A DNA stretch of 64,000 bases from Algoriphagus ornithinivorans (GTDB taxonomy: Bacteria > Bacteroidota > Bacteroidia > Cytophagales > Cyclobacteriaceae): assembly GCF_900115305.1 (NCBI RefSeq), contig NZ_FOVW01000004.1, positions 1 to 64,000 on the forward strand. Direction: 5' to 3'. Shown here in pieces: positions 35,210 to 44,648 of the stretch. Below the pieces are notes generated by a model. That model worked only from the letters and a program-made list of their open reading frames with translations. It did no database searches and had not been told where the DNA came from. The translations under genes were made by a program, and so were the position numbers. Each line of letters opens with the position of its first letter. Within the stretch, counting starts at the first letter, position 1.

Positions 35210-37906
35210 TTATCTAAACTGCTGACCAATGGTAAAGTGGAATTGTGGACCACTTCTTCTGGTTTCTCCAGGTATTTGATCAAATCCATAACCCCAGTCT
35301 ACACCTAATAATCCGAAGGCTGGCATGAAGATTCTTGCACCCACACCTGCTGATTTTTTCAGATCGTATGGATTGAAGTCCTTATAAGATCCCCAGTTGT
35401 TTCCGGCTTCAGCAAAGGTTAATAAGAATATCGTTGCTGATGGGTTAGGAGAAACCAAGAATCTAAGCTCCATGACATATTTGTTGTAAACCACACCACC
35501 AAAAGGATCAGGGTTAGCCGTACCTCTCGTTTCTCTTCCTGGAGTAATCGATTGATTTTCGTAACCTCTTAGACCGATGATTTCCTGACCCAAAGCAAAG
35601 TTGTTGAAGGTCATACCGTCACCACCCATGACAAATCTTTCCAAAGGAATCAATCCAATTCTATTTCCATAAGAACCTAAGAAGCCCATGTGTGCTCTGG
35701 CACTTGCCACAAATTTGGTGGATCCAAAAAGTGGAGTATAGACAGAAGCATCAAACATCCATTTATGATATTCCAACCACTTATATTTTTCCTCATCACT
35801 TGATTCAGAATTCAAGTTCTGATTCAAAGAAGTATAAGGTGGAGTAAATGAAGTGGATAACATGATATTCGATCCAAATCTTGGATAGATTGGATTATCC
35901 ACGTTATTTCTTGCAATCGTATTGTTGATTGTTAAGCTATTAGATCTTCCGGTTGGATAACTTAACCCGAAGGATGTTCCAAATTGATCGAACTCATAAA
36001 TCTGGAACTGAAGTGAGTTGGAAACGCTAAAGTAATCATCCGGCCAGGTTACTCTTTTTGCTAATCCAAGAGTTGCTCCTGTTATTTTGAAAAAGCCTAA
36101 TTCATTTCCAAAGTTTGCTCTATTGAAGAAGTCAACCTGTCTTTGTACAGAGTGGTTAAAGCTAAAGCTCAAGGCATTTGGTTTCTTACCTCCAAACCAA
36201 GGCTCGGTCAAGGAAAGAGAATAGTTTTGGAAAGAACGTCCATTGGCCTGAACTCTCAAGGATAATTTTTGTCCATCACCTACAGGAAGTGGATCCCATT
36301 TATCAAAATTGCCGATGTTTTTGATGGAGAAGTTGTTGAAAGTAAGTCCAACAGTTCCAACGAATCCAAAGAAGCCTCCCCATCCACCGGATAGTTCGAT
36401 CTGATCATTAGGTCTTTCTTCCAGTTCGAAAGTGATATCCACCGTCGCTGCTTCGAAATTAGGACGAAGGTCCGGATTGATTTTCTCAGGGTCAAAGTAT
36501 CCTAATTGGGATAATTCCCGGATCGTACGTACCAATAAGGCTCTGTTGAATTTCTGACCAGGGAGAATCCGGATTTCACGCATCACCACGTGATCAGAAG
36601 TTCTTTCATTTCCTTTGATGCTGACAGAATTTACAGTTACCTGCGGGCCTTCAAAAATCCTCATTTCCAAATCAATGGAATCGCCGACAACATTAACTTC
36701 TATCGGCTGTATATTGAAGAACAAATAACCATTATCCTGATAAAGGGAACTGACATCATCTCCCTTTTGAGGATCATAATTCAGGCGCTTATCTAGCTTT
36801 TCTTTATCGTAAACGTCACCTTTTTGAATACCAAGTTTGGCAGCCAACACCTCATCAGGGTGAATGAAATTACCGGTGAATTCAATATTTCTATAGTAAT
36901 ACTTTCTTCCTTCTTCTAGCTCTATATCAATGTTGATCTCATCTTTCCCAAACTTATAAACAGAGTCTTCGACAATTTTGGCATCTCTGAACCCCTTGCT
37001 TTGGTAGAAGTTGATTACGTTTTCTTTATCATTTCTATATTCCTTAGGAATGTATTTGGACCCGGCAAAGAAATTTAGCTTAAAGTTTTTGTTGATGTAA
37101 GTTTTAGCGTCCTCTTTGGAAGCCGAATCAGTATGTAAAACTGCATTCCCAATGTCCTCAGGAGTAGCAGCCGTAACTCTGGAATATATATCCCGGAACA
37201 CACTTACCCTCGCATGCTCTTTGGTTTTCTTCAACTTCCCCTTCACTTTGGAATCAGCGATCTCCTCATTTCCAAAGATTCTGATTTCATTGATCTTAAC
37301 TTTGGAGTTTTGATTAACATCGAATCGGAGCTTGACAGAATTGGGAAGTGTTGTATCTCGTTCTTGAGTCACTTTTACATCCGTATTCAAAAAGCCTTTG
37401 TCCACAAAGTACTTTTGGATATTACGCTGCGCGGTGTTGAGAACGTCCTCCCGAACTACTCTTCCTCGAATATTGACTTTGTCTCTCAGTTCACTTTCCT
37501 GAGTTTTATTGATTCCCTTGAATTCTACTCTGGAAAATCTAGGTCTTTCAGTTAAATCCAATAGCAAGGAGATATCCTCACCTTCCACTTTGGTCACTAA
37601 GATTTTTACATCTCCAATGATTCCTTGATTCCAAAGCTTTTTCAAAGCATTCGAAATAGCCTCACCGGGAACTTCAATTCTATCATCGACTTTCAAACCG
37701 GAAAGGGATAGAATGGCGGTTTCGTCCAAAGTGGTAAGACCAACAGCTTTTATTTCTGCGATTCTATAGGTTTCTGGTTTGGAATAATTTAATTCCAAAA
37801 TATTCACCGGTCTAGACGATGTATAACGGCTTTGCCCCAAACGAATTTGAGCCATTGCAGAACTTGCCCAGATCAGACAAAACAGAATCAGTAAACTTCT
37901 TTTCAT
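35210..37906 (-). CDS. bamA: Outer-membrane protein assembly factor BamA
   Basis: BamA inserts beta-barrel proteins into the outer membrane. The 898-residue protein has a signal peptide (~1-19), five POTRA domains (~50-465) and a 16-strand barrel (~500-898). Visible family marks are GLRGYENQSITPG in the L6 loop region (usually RGF/Y), FVMGGDGMTFNNF and the terminal strand FHFTIGQQFR with C-terminal aromatic/hydrophobic pattern. It lies between uppS and the two skp genes. Confidence 0.95.
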   Translation of the reverse strand: MKRSLLILFCLIWASSAMAQIRLGQSRYTSSRPVNILELNYSKPETYRIAEIKAVGLTTLDETAILSLSGLKVDDRIEVPGEAISNALKKLWNQGIIGDVKILVTKVEGEDISLLLDLTERPRFSRVEFKGINKTQESELRDKVNIRGRVVREDVLNTAQRNIQKYFVDKGFLNTDVKVTQERDTTLPNSVKLRFDVNQNSKVKINEIRIFGNEEIADSKVKGKLKKTKEHARVSVFRDIYSRVTAATPEDIGNAVLHTDSASKEDAKTYINKNFKLNFFAGSKYIPKEYRNDKENVINFYQSKGFRDAKIVEDSVYKFGKDEINIDIELEEGRKYYYRNIEFTGNFIHPDEVLAAKLGIQKGDVYDKEKLDKRLNYDPQKGDDVSSLYQDNGYLFFNIQPIEVNVVGDSIDLEMRIFEGPQVTVNSVSIKGNERTSDHVVMREIRILPGQKFNRALLVRTIRELSQLGYFDPEKINPDLRPNFEAATVDITFELEERPNDQIELSGGWGGFFGFVGTVGLTFNNFSIKNIGNFDKWDPLPVGDGQKLSLRVQANGRSFQNYSLSLTEPWFGGKKPNALSFSFNHSVQRQVDFFNRANFGNELGFFKITGATLGLAKRVTWPDDYFSVSNSLQFQIYEFDQFGTSFGLSYPTGRSNSLTINNTIARNNVDNPIYPRFGSNIMLSTSFTPPYTSLNQNLNSESSDEEKYKWLEYHKWMFDASVYTPLFGSTKFVASARAHMGFLGSYGNRIGLIPLERFVMGGDGMTFNNFALGQEIIGLRGYENQSITPGRETRGTANPDPFGGVVYNKYVMELRFLVSPNPSATIFLLTFAEAGNNWGSYKDFNPYDLKKSAGVGARIFMPAFGLLGVDWGYGFDQIPGETRRSGPQFHFTIGQQFR

Positions 37907-38003
37907 AAGACTATAATTTGACCAAGATGGTCATATGGAATCTCGCTTTACAATTTTCATTTGCTGAAATGAGAATTGAATTAAGCTTGACTACAATCAT
38001 TAC

Positions 38004-38741
38004 CTAAGGTTTAACTTGCTCTCCGGTTTTACCAAATCTTCTTTCCCTTTTTTGGAAATCCAAGATGGCTGCTTCCAGATGCTCTCTTCTAAAATCCGGC
38101 CATAATACAGGAGTAAAATGTAGCTCTGTATAGGCCAGTTGCCACAGGAGAAAATTACTAATCCTGTACTCCCCACTGGTTCGGATCATCAATTCAGGAT
38201 CTGGTATTCCTGCGGTTTCTAAATGCTCCGCTACCAAATTTTGATTGATATCCTCAACCTTCAATTTCCCCTCAGAGATTTTTTGAGCAATGCGTTTGGT
38301 CGCTTGGGTTAATTCCCACTGTCCGCTGTAGCTTAATGCCAAGATGACGGTGAGACCGGAATTCGTAGAGGTTATTTTTTTAGCCTCCATTAGTTTTTCG
38401 TATGCCGAAGGAGGGAGGCTGTCAATATCGCCTATGCTTTCTAATCGGATATTGTTATTCATCATCATGGGCACTTCATCGGTAATAGTTTTTACCAATA
38501 ATTCCATGAGACCATTCACTTCATCTTGAGGTCGGGACCAGTTCTCGGTGGAGAAAGAAAATAGGGTTAGATATTTCACTCCCAGGTTTTCTGCTCCCTC
38601 TATTGCATCTTTTACAGCCTGAATCGCATGTCTGTGGCCGAATATCCTCATGGCGCCTTTTTTCTTGGCCCAACGGCCATTGCCGTCCATGATAATTGCA
38701 ATATGTCTGGGGATCCGCTCTCTGTCTAGTACTTCCTTCAT
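38004..38741 (-). CDS. uppS: Undecaprenyl diphosphate synthase
   Basis: UppS condenses isopentenyl diphosphate units to make the C55 lipid carrier for peptidoglycan and O-antigen. In 245 residues I see HIAIIMDGNGRWA with the catalytic Asp19, HRHAIQAVKDAIE, TLFSFSTENWSRP and the C-terminal RTSGEYRISNFLLWQLAYTE segment that binds substrate. Length is typical. It lies between porG and bamA in the envelope gene run. Confidence 0.95.
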   Translation of the reverse strand: MKEVLDRERIPRHIAIIMDGNGRWAKKKGAMRIFGHRHAIQAVKDAIEGAENLGVKYLTLFSFSTENWSRPQDEVNGLMELLVKTITDEVPMMMNNNIRLESIGDIDSLPPSAYEKLMEAKKITSTNSGLTVILALSYSGQWELTQATKRIAQKISEGKLKVEDINQNLVAEHLETAGIPDPELMIRTSGEYRISNFLLWQLAYTELHFTPVLWPDFRREHLEAAILDFQKRERRFGKTGEQVKP

Positions 38742-38824
38742 TACTTGGGTTCAGAATACCTTACATTTTTGGAGGTACAAAAATGCTATTTCTTTTCCAA
38801 TAATTAAGCCTAAGACTCAATTAA

Positions 38825-39574
38825 TTAATAGGCGTAGCATTTGGTAGAAGCGATGGTATAGCTAAGTGTCACACCCAAAAAGTAATACCAATCCTTGTCA
38901 TACGGGTTTCCATAGTTGATCCCATAGGGTTGATTAGGATTGGCCGGATCTTGAAATCTGGGTATTGGCGGTGTTCTACTATCTACCTTATCCAGATAAT
39001 CCGTAAATGTGGCTCTAATGCCAGCTTCGACTGCCAGTGTCCACCTGTCATCAAGCCTGTATTTTACCCCTCCTCCAAATGGAATTACCACGGTACCTAC
39101 GTTATACCTTTCCGAAAATTGGAAAGCATAGGTGTTTCCTTTTGCAAAGAAGTGAGAATAACCTATTCCAAAGAATGCATAAGGAGACCAGAAAAATTCA
39201 GAATCATTTCGAAGAAAATCCAGGAAATTAAATTCCATAATGGCTGTTCCTTCAATAATCCCTCCTCTGAATCTTGCATCTCTTCTCTCTGCTACCAAGT
39301 CATAAGGTCTTACACTATCGGTAGCTCTTAGAGTACCGGCTGTCAAACCAAGCCGAAGCGTCCATACATTGTCAAAATTTCTCTTGCCAAACAACGTGCC
39401 GTGAAGACCTAAGTGGTCCAGATCAATTTTCCTCAGGATATCCCCGGTATATGCCGTGGTACCCAGTCCGCCACCTATTTCATATTTCTGAGCCTTTGCT
39501 TCCGAAAGAAAACAAAGACCTAATATAGAAATACAGACTAGTGTTTTGAAAATCTGAAAATTGACCTTTTTCAA
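38825..39574 (-). CDS. porG: Type IX secretion protein PorG-like (DUF6089)
   Basis: A 249-residue outer-membrane barrel with a signal peptide (~1-28, TLVCISILGLCFLSEAKAQ). Strands alternate through YEIGGGLGTTAYTGDI, WTLRLGLTAGTLRATDS, SPYAFFGIGYSHFFAKG and WTLAVEAGIRATFTDYLD to YYFLGVTLSYTIASTKC. PorG of Porphyromonas gingivalis, a T9SS component, is encoded in the same place beside uppS and bamA, which supports the call. The start is TTG at 39574; no ATG keeps the signal peptide. Proteins with T9SS sorting domains are encoded at 1378-2670 and 29297-32779. Confidence 0.82.
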   Translation of the reverse strand: MKKVNFQIFKTLVCISILGLCFLSEAKAQKYEIGGGLGTTAYTGDILRKIDLDHLGLHGTLFGKRNFDNVWTLRLGLTAGTLRATDSVRPYDLVAERRDARFRGGIIEGTAIMEFNFLDFLRNDSEFFWSPYAFFGIGYSHFFAKGNTYAFQFSERYNVGTVVIPFGGGVKYRLDDRWTLAVEAGIRATFTDYLDKVDSRTPPIPRFQDPANPNQPYGINYGNPYDKDWYYFLGVTLSYTIASTKCYAY

Positions 39575-39677
39575 GACGATGCAAGTTATGAAGTACCCAA
39601 CGTTTAAAAAACGCTGTCTAGTATGATTGCGGTTAATATTTGTTAAGCTAAAATTGGCATTTTTTTACCTTTTAGCC

Positions 39678-40553
39678 TCAATTTCTCATATCAAAACCCC
39701 AATTTAATTTATACCGCAAGGTATCAAAAAAATTGTAGCTGGGTAATTTGACAAGCCGGGCACAGAATTGTTCTTTCTTTACTTTCAACTTCAAGTCTGA
39801 AGAAATGGAGGTAGATCTGGAGTCCAATGAAATCAAAAACTTCTCTGCCCTTCCTTCTATTTCGAAGGTAATCTCACTTTCATCTGAAACGATGATGGGT
39901 CTCACATTTAAATTATGAGGACTTACCGGAGTGATGACTAGATTTTTTGCCTCTGGAGAAATTAAAGGTCCCCCGCAACTCAAAGAGTACCCCGTAGAGC
40001 CGGTTGGAGTTGCCACAATAAGTCCGTCTGCCCAATAACTGTTCAGATACTTTCCGTCAATGTAAGTATGCACAGTAATCATGGAAGAAGTATCCCTTTT
40101 GTGAATGGTGAATTCGTTCAATCCGAAATTCAACCCATTGAAAAGTTTTCTTTTTGCATCCAGAGATACGAGGCTTCTGTTTTCAATTTGGTAATTATTC
40201 TCGCTTAGGTTTCTAACTGCCTCGTCAATTTTATCGGTGGATACAGTCGCCAAAAATCCTAACCTACCTGTATTCAAACCCAAAATCGGAGTTTCTACTT
40301 CTCCAACCTGACATACGGAGTCCAGCAAAGTACCATCCCCGCCAATGGAAATTAAAAAATCCATCTGGCTCATATCATCCGTACCGTCCAGCAGCCAATA
40401 ATTCAGCCCGGTATTGCCGTGCATTCGAAGTTGCCTGTCAAACTGTTCCGTGACAAATATTTCGAACTGATGATTTTGTAAAGCTGTGAATAAAGCTTTG
40501 ACGTCATTTAGAAATTCTATTTTGAGCGCCAAGCCGTGCAAAGCGACTTTCAT
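39678..40553 (-). CDS. nadK: NAD kinase
   Basis: NadK phosphorylates NAD to NADP. The 291-residue protein carries the family GGDGTLLDSV motif (~72-81), GLNTGRLGFLA, the NE..IH-like NEFTIHKRDTSSMI and the glycine-rich ADGLIVATPTGSTGYSLSCGG. It is placed between the CBS gene and porG in a gene order that is common in Bacteroidota. A 276-base gap holding a three-hairpin repeat separates it from the CBS gene, so it may have its own promoter. Confidence 0.95.
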   Translation of the reverse strand: MKVALHGLALKIEFLNDVKALFTALQNHQFEIFVTEQFDRQLRMHGNTGLNYWLLDGTDDMSQMDFLISIGGDGTLLDSVCQVGEVETPILGLNTGRLGFLATVSTDKIDEAVRNLSENNYQIENRSLVSLDAKRKLFNGLNFGLNEFTIHKRDTSSMITVHTYIDGKYLNSYWADGLIVATPTGSTGYSLSCGGPLISPEAKNLVITPVSPHNLNVRPIIVSDESEITFEIEGRAEKFLISLDSRSTSISSDLKLKVKKEQFCARLVKLPSYNFFDTLRYKLNWGFDMRN

Positions 40554-40587
40554 CTGTTTATTTTTTATTTTTCATAGGTCACTACCT

Positions 40588-40700
40588 TCCCCGAAAATCG
40601 GGATGGAATCCCTGCCTGTCGCAGGCAGGTCGCATAATTCCCCGATACATCGGGGCATCCCCCAGAATGACGGCTTTGTCATGCTCGGTTTCACCTGTTT
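40588..40700. repeat. Interspersed element of three small palindromes
   Basis: Between nadK and the CBS gene there are CCCGA-AAA-TCGGG (40590-40602), CCTGCCTG-TCG-CAGGCAGG (40611-40629) and CCCCGAT-AC-ATCGGGG (40640-40655), followed by CCCAGAATGACGGC. The CCTGCCTG..CAGGCAGG unit is a frequent intergenic repeat core in Bacteroidota. It is GC-rich against its AT-rich surroundings, which suggests acquisition as a mobile or amplified repeat. Confidence 0.65.
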
Positions 40701-40773
40701 AAAATTTGAGTTTATTTGGCATAAAATCCCTCTTTAATCTGCAAAAAAGCAGGGTTTTTAATAGGTATTGAAT

Positions 40774-40811
40774 CAAAAAAGATAAGTATTCCTTTCAGAT
40801 GGGAAATACTC
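40774..40811 (-). terminator. Probable terminator after the CBS gene
   Basis: On the minus strand AGTATTTCC..GGAATACTT forms an imperfect hairpin followed by TATCTTTTTT, starting 20 bases past the CBS stop codon. Confidence 0.5.
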
Positions 40812-40829
40812 ATTTCTTGAATTCATAGC

Positions 40830-41495
40830 CTAAATATCTAAAAATCTTAGCAAGTTACCGATTCTGTCTTCCTCACTACTTACTCCGGTTTCCTCCTGGT
40901 AATGGTCTAGGATCTTATAACCAAAGCGCTCCAAGGTAGCCTTGATATGTCGGAGTTCAGGCTTGTCCAGTTTCAGAGTAAGCTTAATTTTAGAATCATC
41001 CAATGGATCACTACTGATAAATGAACTCAATACTTTGGTATTTTCTGTTTCAATAATCCTACTGATTTCTGCCAAAGAATAATCCGTCATGTTCAAAGAA
41101 AGAATCAATACCGAGCCCTGGGATTGGATAGAAAGGCTATCAGCAAAAGCAGAGATTGCATCTTCCATGGTTACGACTCCCAAGTAGGTCATATCTCTAT
41201 CTACCACCGCAACAATATTGGATTGATGCTCTGAGCTGGCCTTGAGTACATCGTAAATGTGCTTGTCGCTGTATACCCAACAATTTGGATTTTCAGGAAC
41301 AATACCCAAGATGTCTTTATCCAAATCATTCAACTCAAAAATCATTTCATCTCGGAGAAGCCCTAAAAAATGACCTTGATCCACAACGGGTAAAACATCC
41401 GTTCGGATCTCTTCCATCCAAGCCAAAGCCTTTCTAGTCTTGTCGCTTAGCTTCAATGGAGGAATAAGGTTATTGATAAATTCGTAGGCCTGCAT
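40830..41495 (-). CDS. CBS-domain protein
   Basis: A 221-residue protein with two CBS domains (~1-60 with ALAWMEEIRTDVLPVVDQG; ~75-130 with HQSNIVAVVDRDMTYLGVV) and a C-terminal ACT-like half (~135-205, SVLILSLNMTDYSLAEISRI). CBS pairs bind adenine nucleotides and sense energy or ligand state. In Bacteroidota a protein of this build commonly precedes nadK, so a role tied to NAD/NADP or envelope supply is plausible but unproven. Confidence 0.85.
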   Translation of the reverse strand: MQAYEFINNLIPPLKLSDKTRKALAWMEEIRTDVLPVVDQGHFLGLLRDEMIFELNDLDKDILGIVPENPNCWVYSDKHIYDVLKASSEHQSNIVAVVDRDMTYLGVVTMEDAISAFADSLSIQSQGSVLILSLNMTDYSLAEISRIIETENTKVLSSFISSDPLDDSKIKLTLKLDKPELRHIKATLERFGYKILDHYQEETGVSSEEDRIGNLLRFLDI

Positions 41496-41587
41496 AAAGG
41501 AAATATAGGAAATGATTTACGGTTTTAAAACGTCTAAAGCCTTATTCTTGTTCCTTTTTGAATAGATAGACCTTTTTCGTTCTAAAA

Positions 41588-42784
41588 TTAGGAGAGAAAA
41601 TTCACTCCAATTCCTAATAAAATACCCCCCAAAATGATCATAGGGGAGGATATTTTAGTGAATTGAAGCAGGCAATAGGTTCCCAATATCATTAAAATAT
41701 TAACTAGGTTAGCTTCTAATGGCTCAAAAAGTAAATAAGCTGCAGCAATCAACATCCCGCAGGATACAGCATTGATTCCTTCCAGAGCGGCTCTCACGGG
41801 TCGGTATTTTTTAAGTTGATCCCAAAATCGAATCACAAAGAAGATCATAAATATTCCAGGCAGGAATATCCCTGCAGCAGCGATTAATCCGCCAGTTAGA
41901 AAACCAACCAACCCAAACTCTTTCATGGAAAATGCCCCTACAAAAGACGAAAAAGAAAAAGTAGGTCCCGGTACTCCTTGTGAAATAGCGTATCCAGTCA
42001 GGAATTCTTCAGAACTGAGAAAGTTTTTGAAATCCACAAATTCAGTGTACAGGTAAGGCACCAATACTTGACCTCCTCCAAAAATCAAGCTCCCGTTTCG
42101 ATAGAAATTCTCAAATAAGATAACAGGTTGGTATTTGGTCAAAGCACCTAGAGTTGCCGCCAAGACCAAAACCCCTCCCCATAAGTAGAAATTGGCCCAT
42201 TGGATGACCAAAGGCTCATCTTTTTCATACTTGGGTTGATTTTTATATTTAATAGAGGTGCTTAGTCCTCCAGCCAAAAGAAGAACAGGAAAGACATAAG
42301 GAGAGCTGTAGAAAAATGATATGAAGGTAGAAATCAAAACCAAAACCATGGCTTCAGTGGTCTGTACCATTTTTGAAATGGTCTTTTGCGCAGCAAAAAT
42401 GATAAAACCTATCGCCATGGGCTGAATGAATTTGGCGAAGTTTAAAGCCCCCGGGGTATTTTCTTCTAAAAAGTAAATCAATGCAGCTGCAGAGGTCATC
42501 AGCAGAGTAGCAGGGATTATCCAAACTAAAAGCGCTAAATAAGCGAGGTTAGGGCCTCCAACTCTGAAGCCTATTGCTGAAACCAATTGCGTAGAGGAGG
42601 GGCCAGGAAGCATATTGCATAAGGCATTGAGCTCCCAGAGTTCTTCTTCAGTGATATAGTTTCTGGTATGTACCATGCGATCAATCAGCATGGCTAAAAA
42701 TGCCTGAGGCCCACCAAAGGCTGTCAAAGAAAGGGTCAGAATGTCCCTTAGAAATAGGTAGTATCTGACCCTTTTGACTGACAT
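41588..42784 (-). CDS. chrA: ChrA-type chromate transporter
   Basis: A 398-residue, two-domain (long) CHR-family protein. Each half starts with the FGG motif: FGGPQAFLAMLIDRM (~19-33) with MLPGPSSTQL, and FGGGQVLVPYLYTEFV (~236-250) with QGVPGPTFSFSS. About ten to twelve membrane segments are visible. The family exports chromate in some bacteria; for environmental homologues the natural anion is unknown. It lies 2 bases downstream of the oxygenase gene, so the two are likely co-transcribed. Confidence 0.88.
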   Translation of the reverse strand: MSVKRVRYYLFLRDILTLSLTAFGGPQAFLAMLIDRMVHTRNYITEEELWELNALCNMLPGPSSTQLVSAIGFRVGGPNLAYLALLVWIIPATLLMTSAAALIYFLEENTPGALNFAKFIQPMAIGFIIFAAQKTISKMVQTTEAMVLVLISTFISFFYSSPYVFPVLLLAGGLSTSIKYKNQPKYEKDEPLVIQWANFYLWGGVLVLAATLGALTKYQPVILFENFYRNGSLIFGGGQVLVPYLYTEFVDFKNFLSSEEFLTGYAISQGVPGPTFSFSSFVGAFSMKEFGLVGFLTGGLIAAAGIFLPGIFMIFFVIRFWDQLKKYRPVRAALEGINAVSCGMLIAAAYLLFEPLEANLVNILMILGTYCLLQFTKISSPMIILGGILLGIGVNFLS

Positions 42785-42786
42785 GA

Positions 42787-43764
42787 TTATTTACGAAGGC
42801 CTAGTTCCCGAAGTCTCTCTTCCAAAAACTCACCAGCTGTGGCGTCTTTGAATTGCTTCGGATTTTGCTCATCTATGCAGCTTTCCAGGCAGGTCAAATC
42901 CATATCGGATCTTGGATGCATGAAGAAGGGGATAGAATACCTACTTGTGTTCATCAATTCGCGCGGTGGATTTACTACCCGGTGAATAGTTGACTTCAAT
43001 TTTTTATTGGTCAATCTTTCCAGCATATCGCCGACATTGACCACCAACTGATCAGGAAGTGCAGTAATTGGAATCCATTTGCCATCCTTTCTCAAGACCT
43101 GCAAACCATCCGCACTTGCACCCATCAATAGCGTGATCAAATTGATATCTCCATGTTCCGCTGCACGTACAGCATCGGCAGGAACTTCATCGGGATTAGT
43201 GATAGGGAAATAATGAATTTGTCTCAAAATCGAATTTCCGTGAGCCACCTTTTCTTCAAAGTAATCCTCTGGTAGATCCAAGTTAAGCGCAATCGCTCTC
43301 AACATGGCTTTCCCTGCATTTTCCAAGGTTCTATAAGCCTCCAAGGCATCATTCTTAAACTCTGGAAGTTCATCCGGCCAAATGTTTTCAGGATACTCTG
43401 CTTTGATAGGATCTGAGTCTGGAATATGTGCCAGCTCTTGCCCTACATGATAAAATTCTTTTAAGTCTCCGGTGTTTCTACCTTTTGCATGCTCTTTCCC
43501 TTTTCCGGTATAACCTCTTTGAAAACCGATTTCAGGTTTTTCATATTTGGACTTCACTTCATCCGGTAATGCAAAAAATGATTTGATACTGCCGTATAAT
43601 CTGTCTTGTAAATCCTGTGACAATCCATGATTTTTGATCGCCACAAAACCTATGTTTTGATATGCTTCGCCTAATTTTTTGACAAAAGCTGCTTTTTGTT
43701 CTGGTGTTCCTGAGGTAAAGTCTGCTAAATCAAGACTTGGAATCTCGTCGAATAGGATGTCCAT
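42787..43764 (-). CDS. 2-oxoglutarate/Fe(II) oxygenase, isopenicillin N synthase family
   Basis: A 325-residue cytosolic oxygenase. It has the DIOX_N domain (~1-120, IPSLDLADF, GFVAIKNHGL) and the double-stranded beta-helix with the iron ligands HGD (in AAEHGDINLITLL) and the distal His in STIHRVVNPP, followed by RYSIPFF for 2-oxoglutarate (Arg-x-Ser). Substrate unknown; bacterial relatives hydroxylate or cleave small metabolites. It starts an apparent two-gene unit with chrA and is divergent from a lipoprotein gene. Confidence 0.88.
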   Translation of the reverse strand: MDILFDEIPSLDLADFTSGTPEQKAAFVKKLGEAYQNIGFVAIKNHGLSQDLQDRLYGSIKSFFALPDEVKSKYEKPEIGFQRGYTGKGKEHAKGRNTGDLKEFYHVGQELAHIPDSDPIKAEYPENIWPDELPEFKNDALEAYRTLENAGKAMLRAIALNLDLPEDYFEEKVAHGNSILRQIHYFPITNPDEVPADAVRAAEHGDINLITLLMGASADGLQVLRKDGKWIPITALPDQLVVNVGDMLERLTNKKLKSTIHRVVNPPRELMNTSRYSIPFFMHPRSDMDLTCLESCIDEQNPKQFKDATAGEFLEERLRELGLRK

Positions 43765-43839
43765 CGTAATTTTCTGTTAGGTATGATTTCCTGAAATTTT
43801 GCCCTAAAAATAATACCTTTAGTATCAAAACCCCGCGGT

Positions 43840-44610
43840 ATGAAAAAAAACCTGTTATGGATGCCCGTTTTGATCCTTTTTATTTGGGCTTGTAGTGAGG
43901 AAAAGAAAAAAATCAACGAGGAAGTCATGGAGGTTTCCCAGGATTCTCTTTCTCTAGACCTAAGCCAGCAGAAGGTTACCTTTTACCAATATGAGGATTC
44001 CTCAGATTATCCGGATGCTATTCTTGAGTTATACACCCCATTGGGAAATCAGGTCTTCCGGCCTGGAAAAGTACCTTTTGAATTTAATATCAAAAACTTT
44101 CCTTTTGAAGAGCAGACCGTAGAGCGCTTTTTGCTATTCAATATTCTGAATGGTGGAGATCCTGCAGGTTTCAGGACACCAATATTTCAAAGGCAATTGG
44201 AAGAAGGAAGCTATAGAGTAGTAGCTTATTTGGTAGATGAAGAGGGATTGGCCTTAAAAAATTTCGGAAATTATGTTGACAGAGATTTTCAAGTAGGAGA
44301 CTCCAGACCATTTCCGTACTCAGCAGAACCCTATCTGGCAGTCAACCTGCCTAGAAATAATCAAATTGTGGATCCTGAGCATGAGTTGATTATTGACTTT
44401 TTGGTAGTAGGAGGAGATATGAAACTGGATGGGCTGAAGGTAAGAATTGAGATAGGGGAGTTTTCCTACGAAATAGATCACATGGCCCCAGTTCGGGTAG
44501 CGAATTTGCTTCCAGGAACCTATCTAGTTCAAATTTCCCTTTTGAGAAATGATGGAAAAGAGCTGGAAGGCCCTTTCTCCTCTGTTACAAAGACCATCAT
44601 TGTGAGATAA
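43840..44610 (+). CDS. Lipoprotein of unknown function
   Basis: A 256-residue protein with a lipoprotein signal: MKKNLLWMPVLILFIW then AC with the lipid-bearing Cys18, followed by Ser-Glu-Glu-Lys. Lys/Glu-rich residues after the Cys fit surface or outer-membrane sorting signals in Bacteroidota, though this is uncertain. The body is beta-rich, possibly two Ig-like domains (~55-145 and ~165-256), the second containing the strands MKLDGLKVRIEIG and PGTYLVQISLLRNDG. A near-consensus TACCTTTA lies ~27 bases upstream. It precedes serS by 38 bases; no functional link is visible. Confidence 0.65.
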   Translation: MKKNLLWMPVLILFIWACSEEKKKINEEVMEVSQDSLSLDLSQQKVTFYQYEDSSDYPDAILELYTPLGNQVFRPGKVPFEFNIKNFPFEEQTVERFLLFNILNGGDPAGFRTPIFQRQLEEGSYRVVAYLVDEEGLALKNFGNYVDRDFQVGDSRPFPYSAEPYLAVNLPRNNQIVDPEHELIIDFLVVGGDMKLDGLKVRIEIGEFSYEIDHMAPVRVANLLPGTYLVQISLLRNDGKELEGPFSSVTKTIIVR

Positions 44611-44615
44611 GTCCT

Positions 44616-44623
44616 TATCTTTG
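44616..44623 (+). promoter_or_regulatory. -7 element of serS
   Basis: TATCTTTG (TAnnTTTG) lies 25 bases before the serS ATG. The upstream TTG at 44600 is too close (13 bases), so only the -7 box is supported. Confidence 0.4.
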
Positions 44624-44648
44624 CAGCTTTCTAAAGAATACCTTTTCC

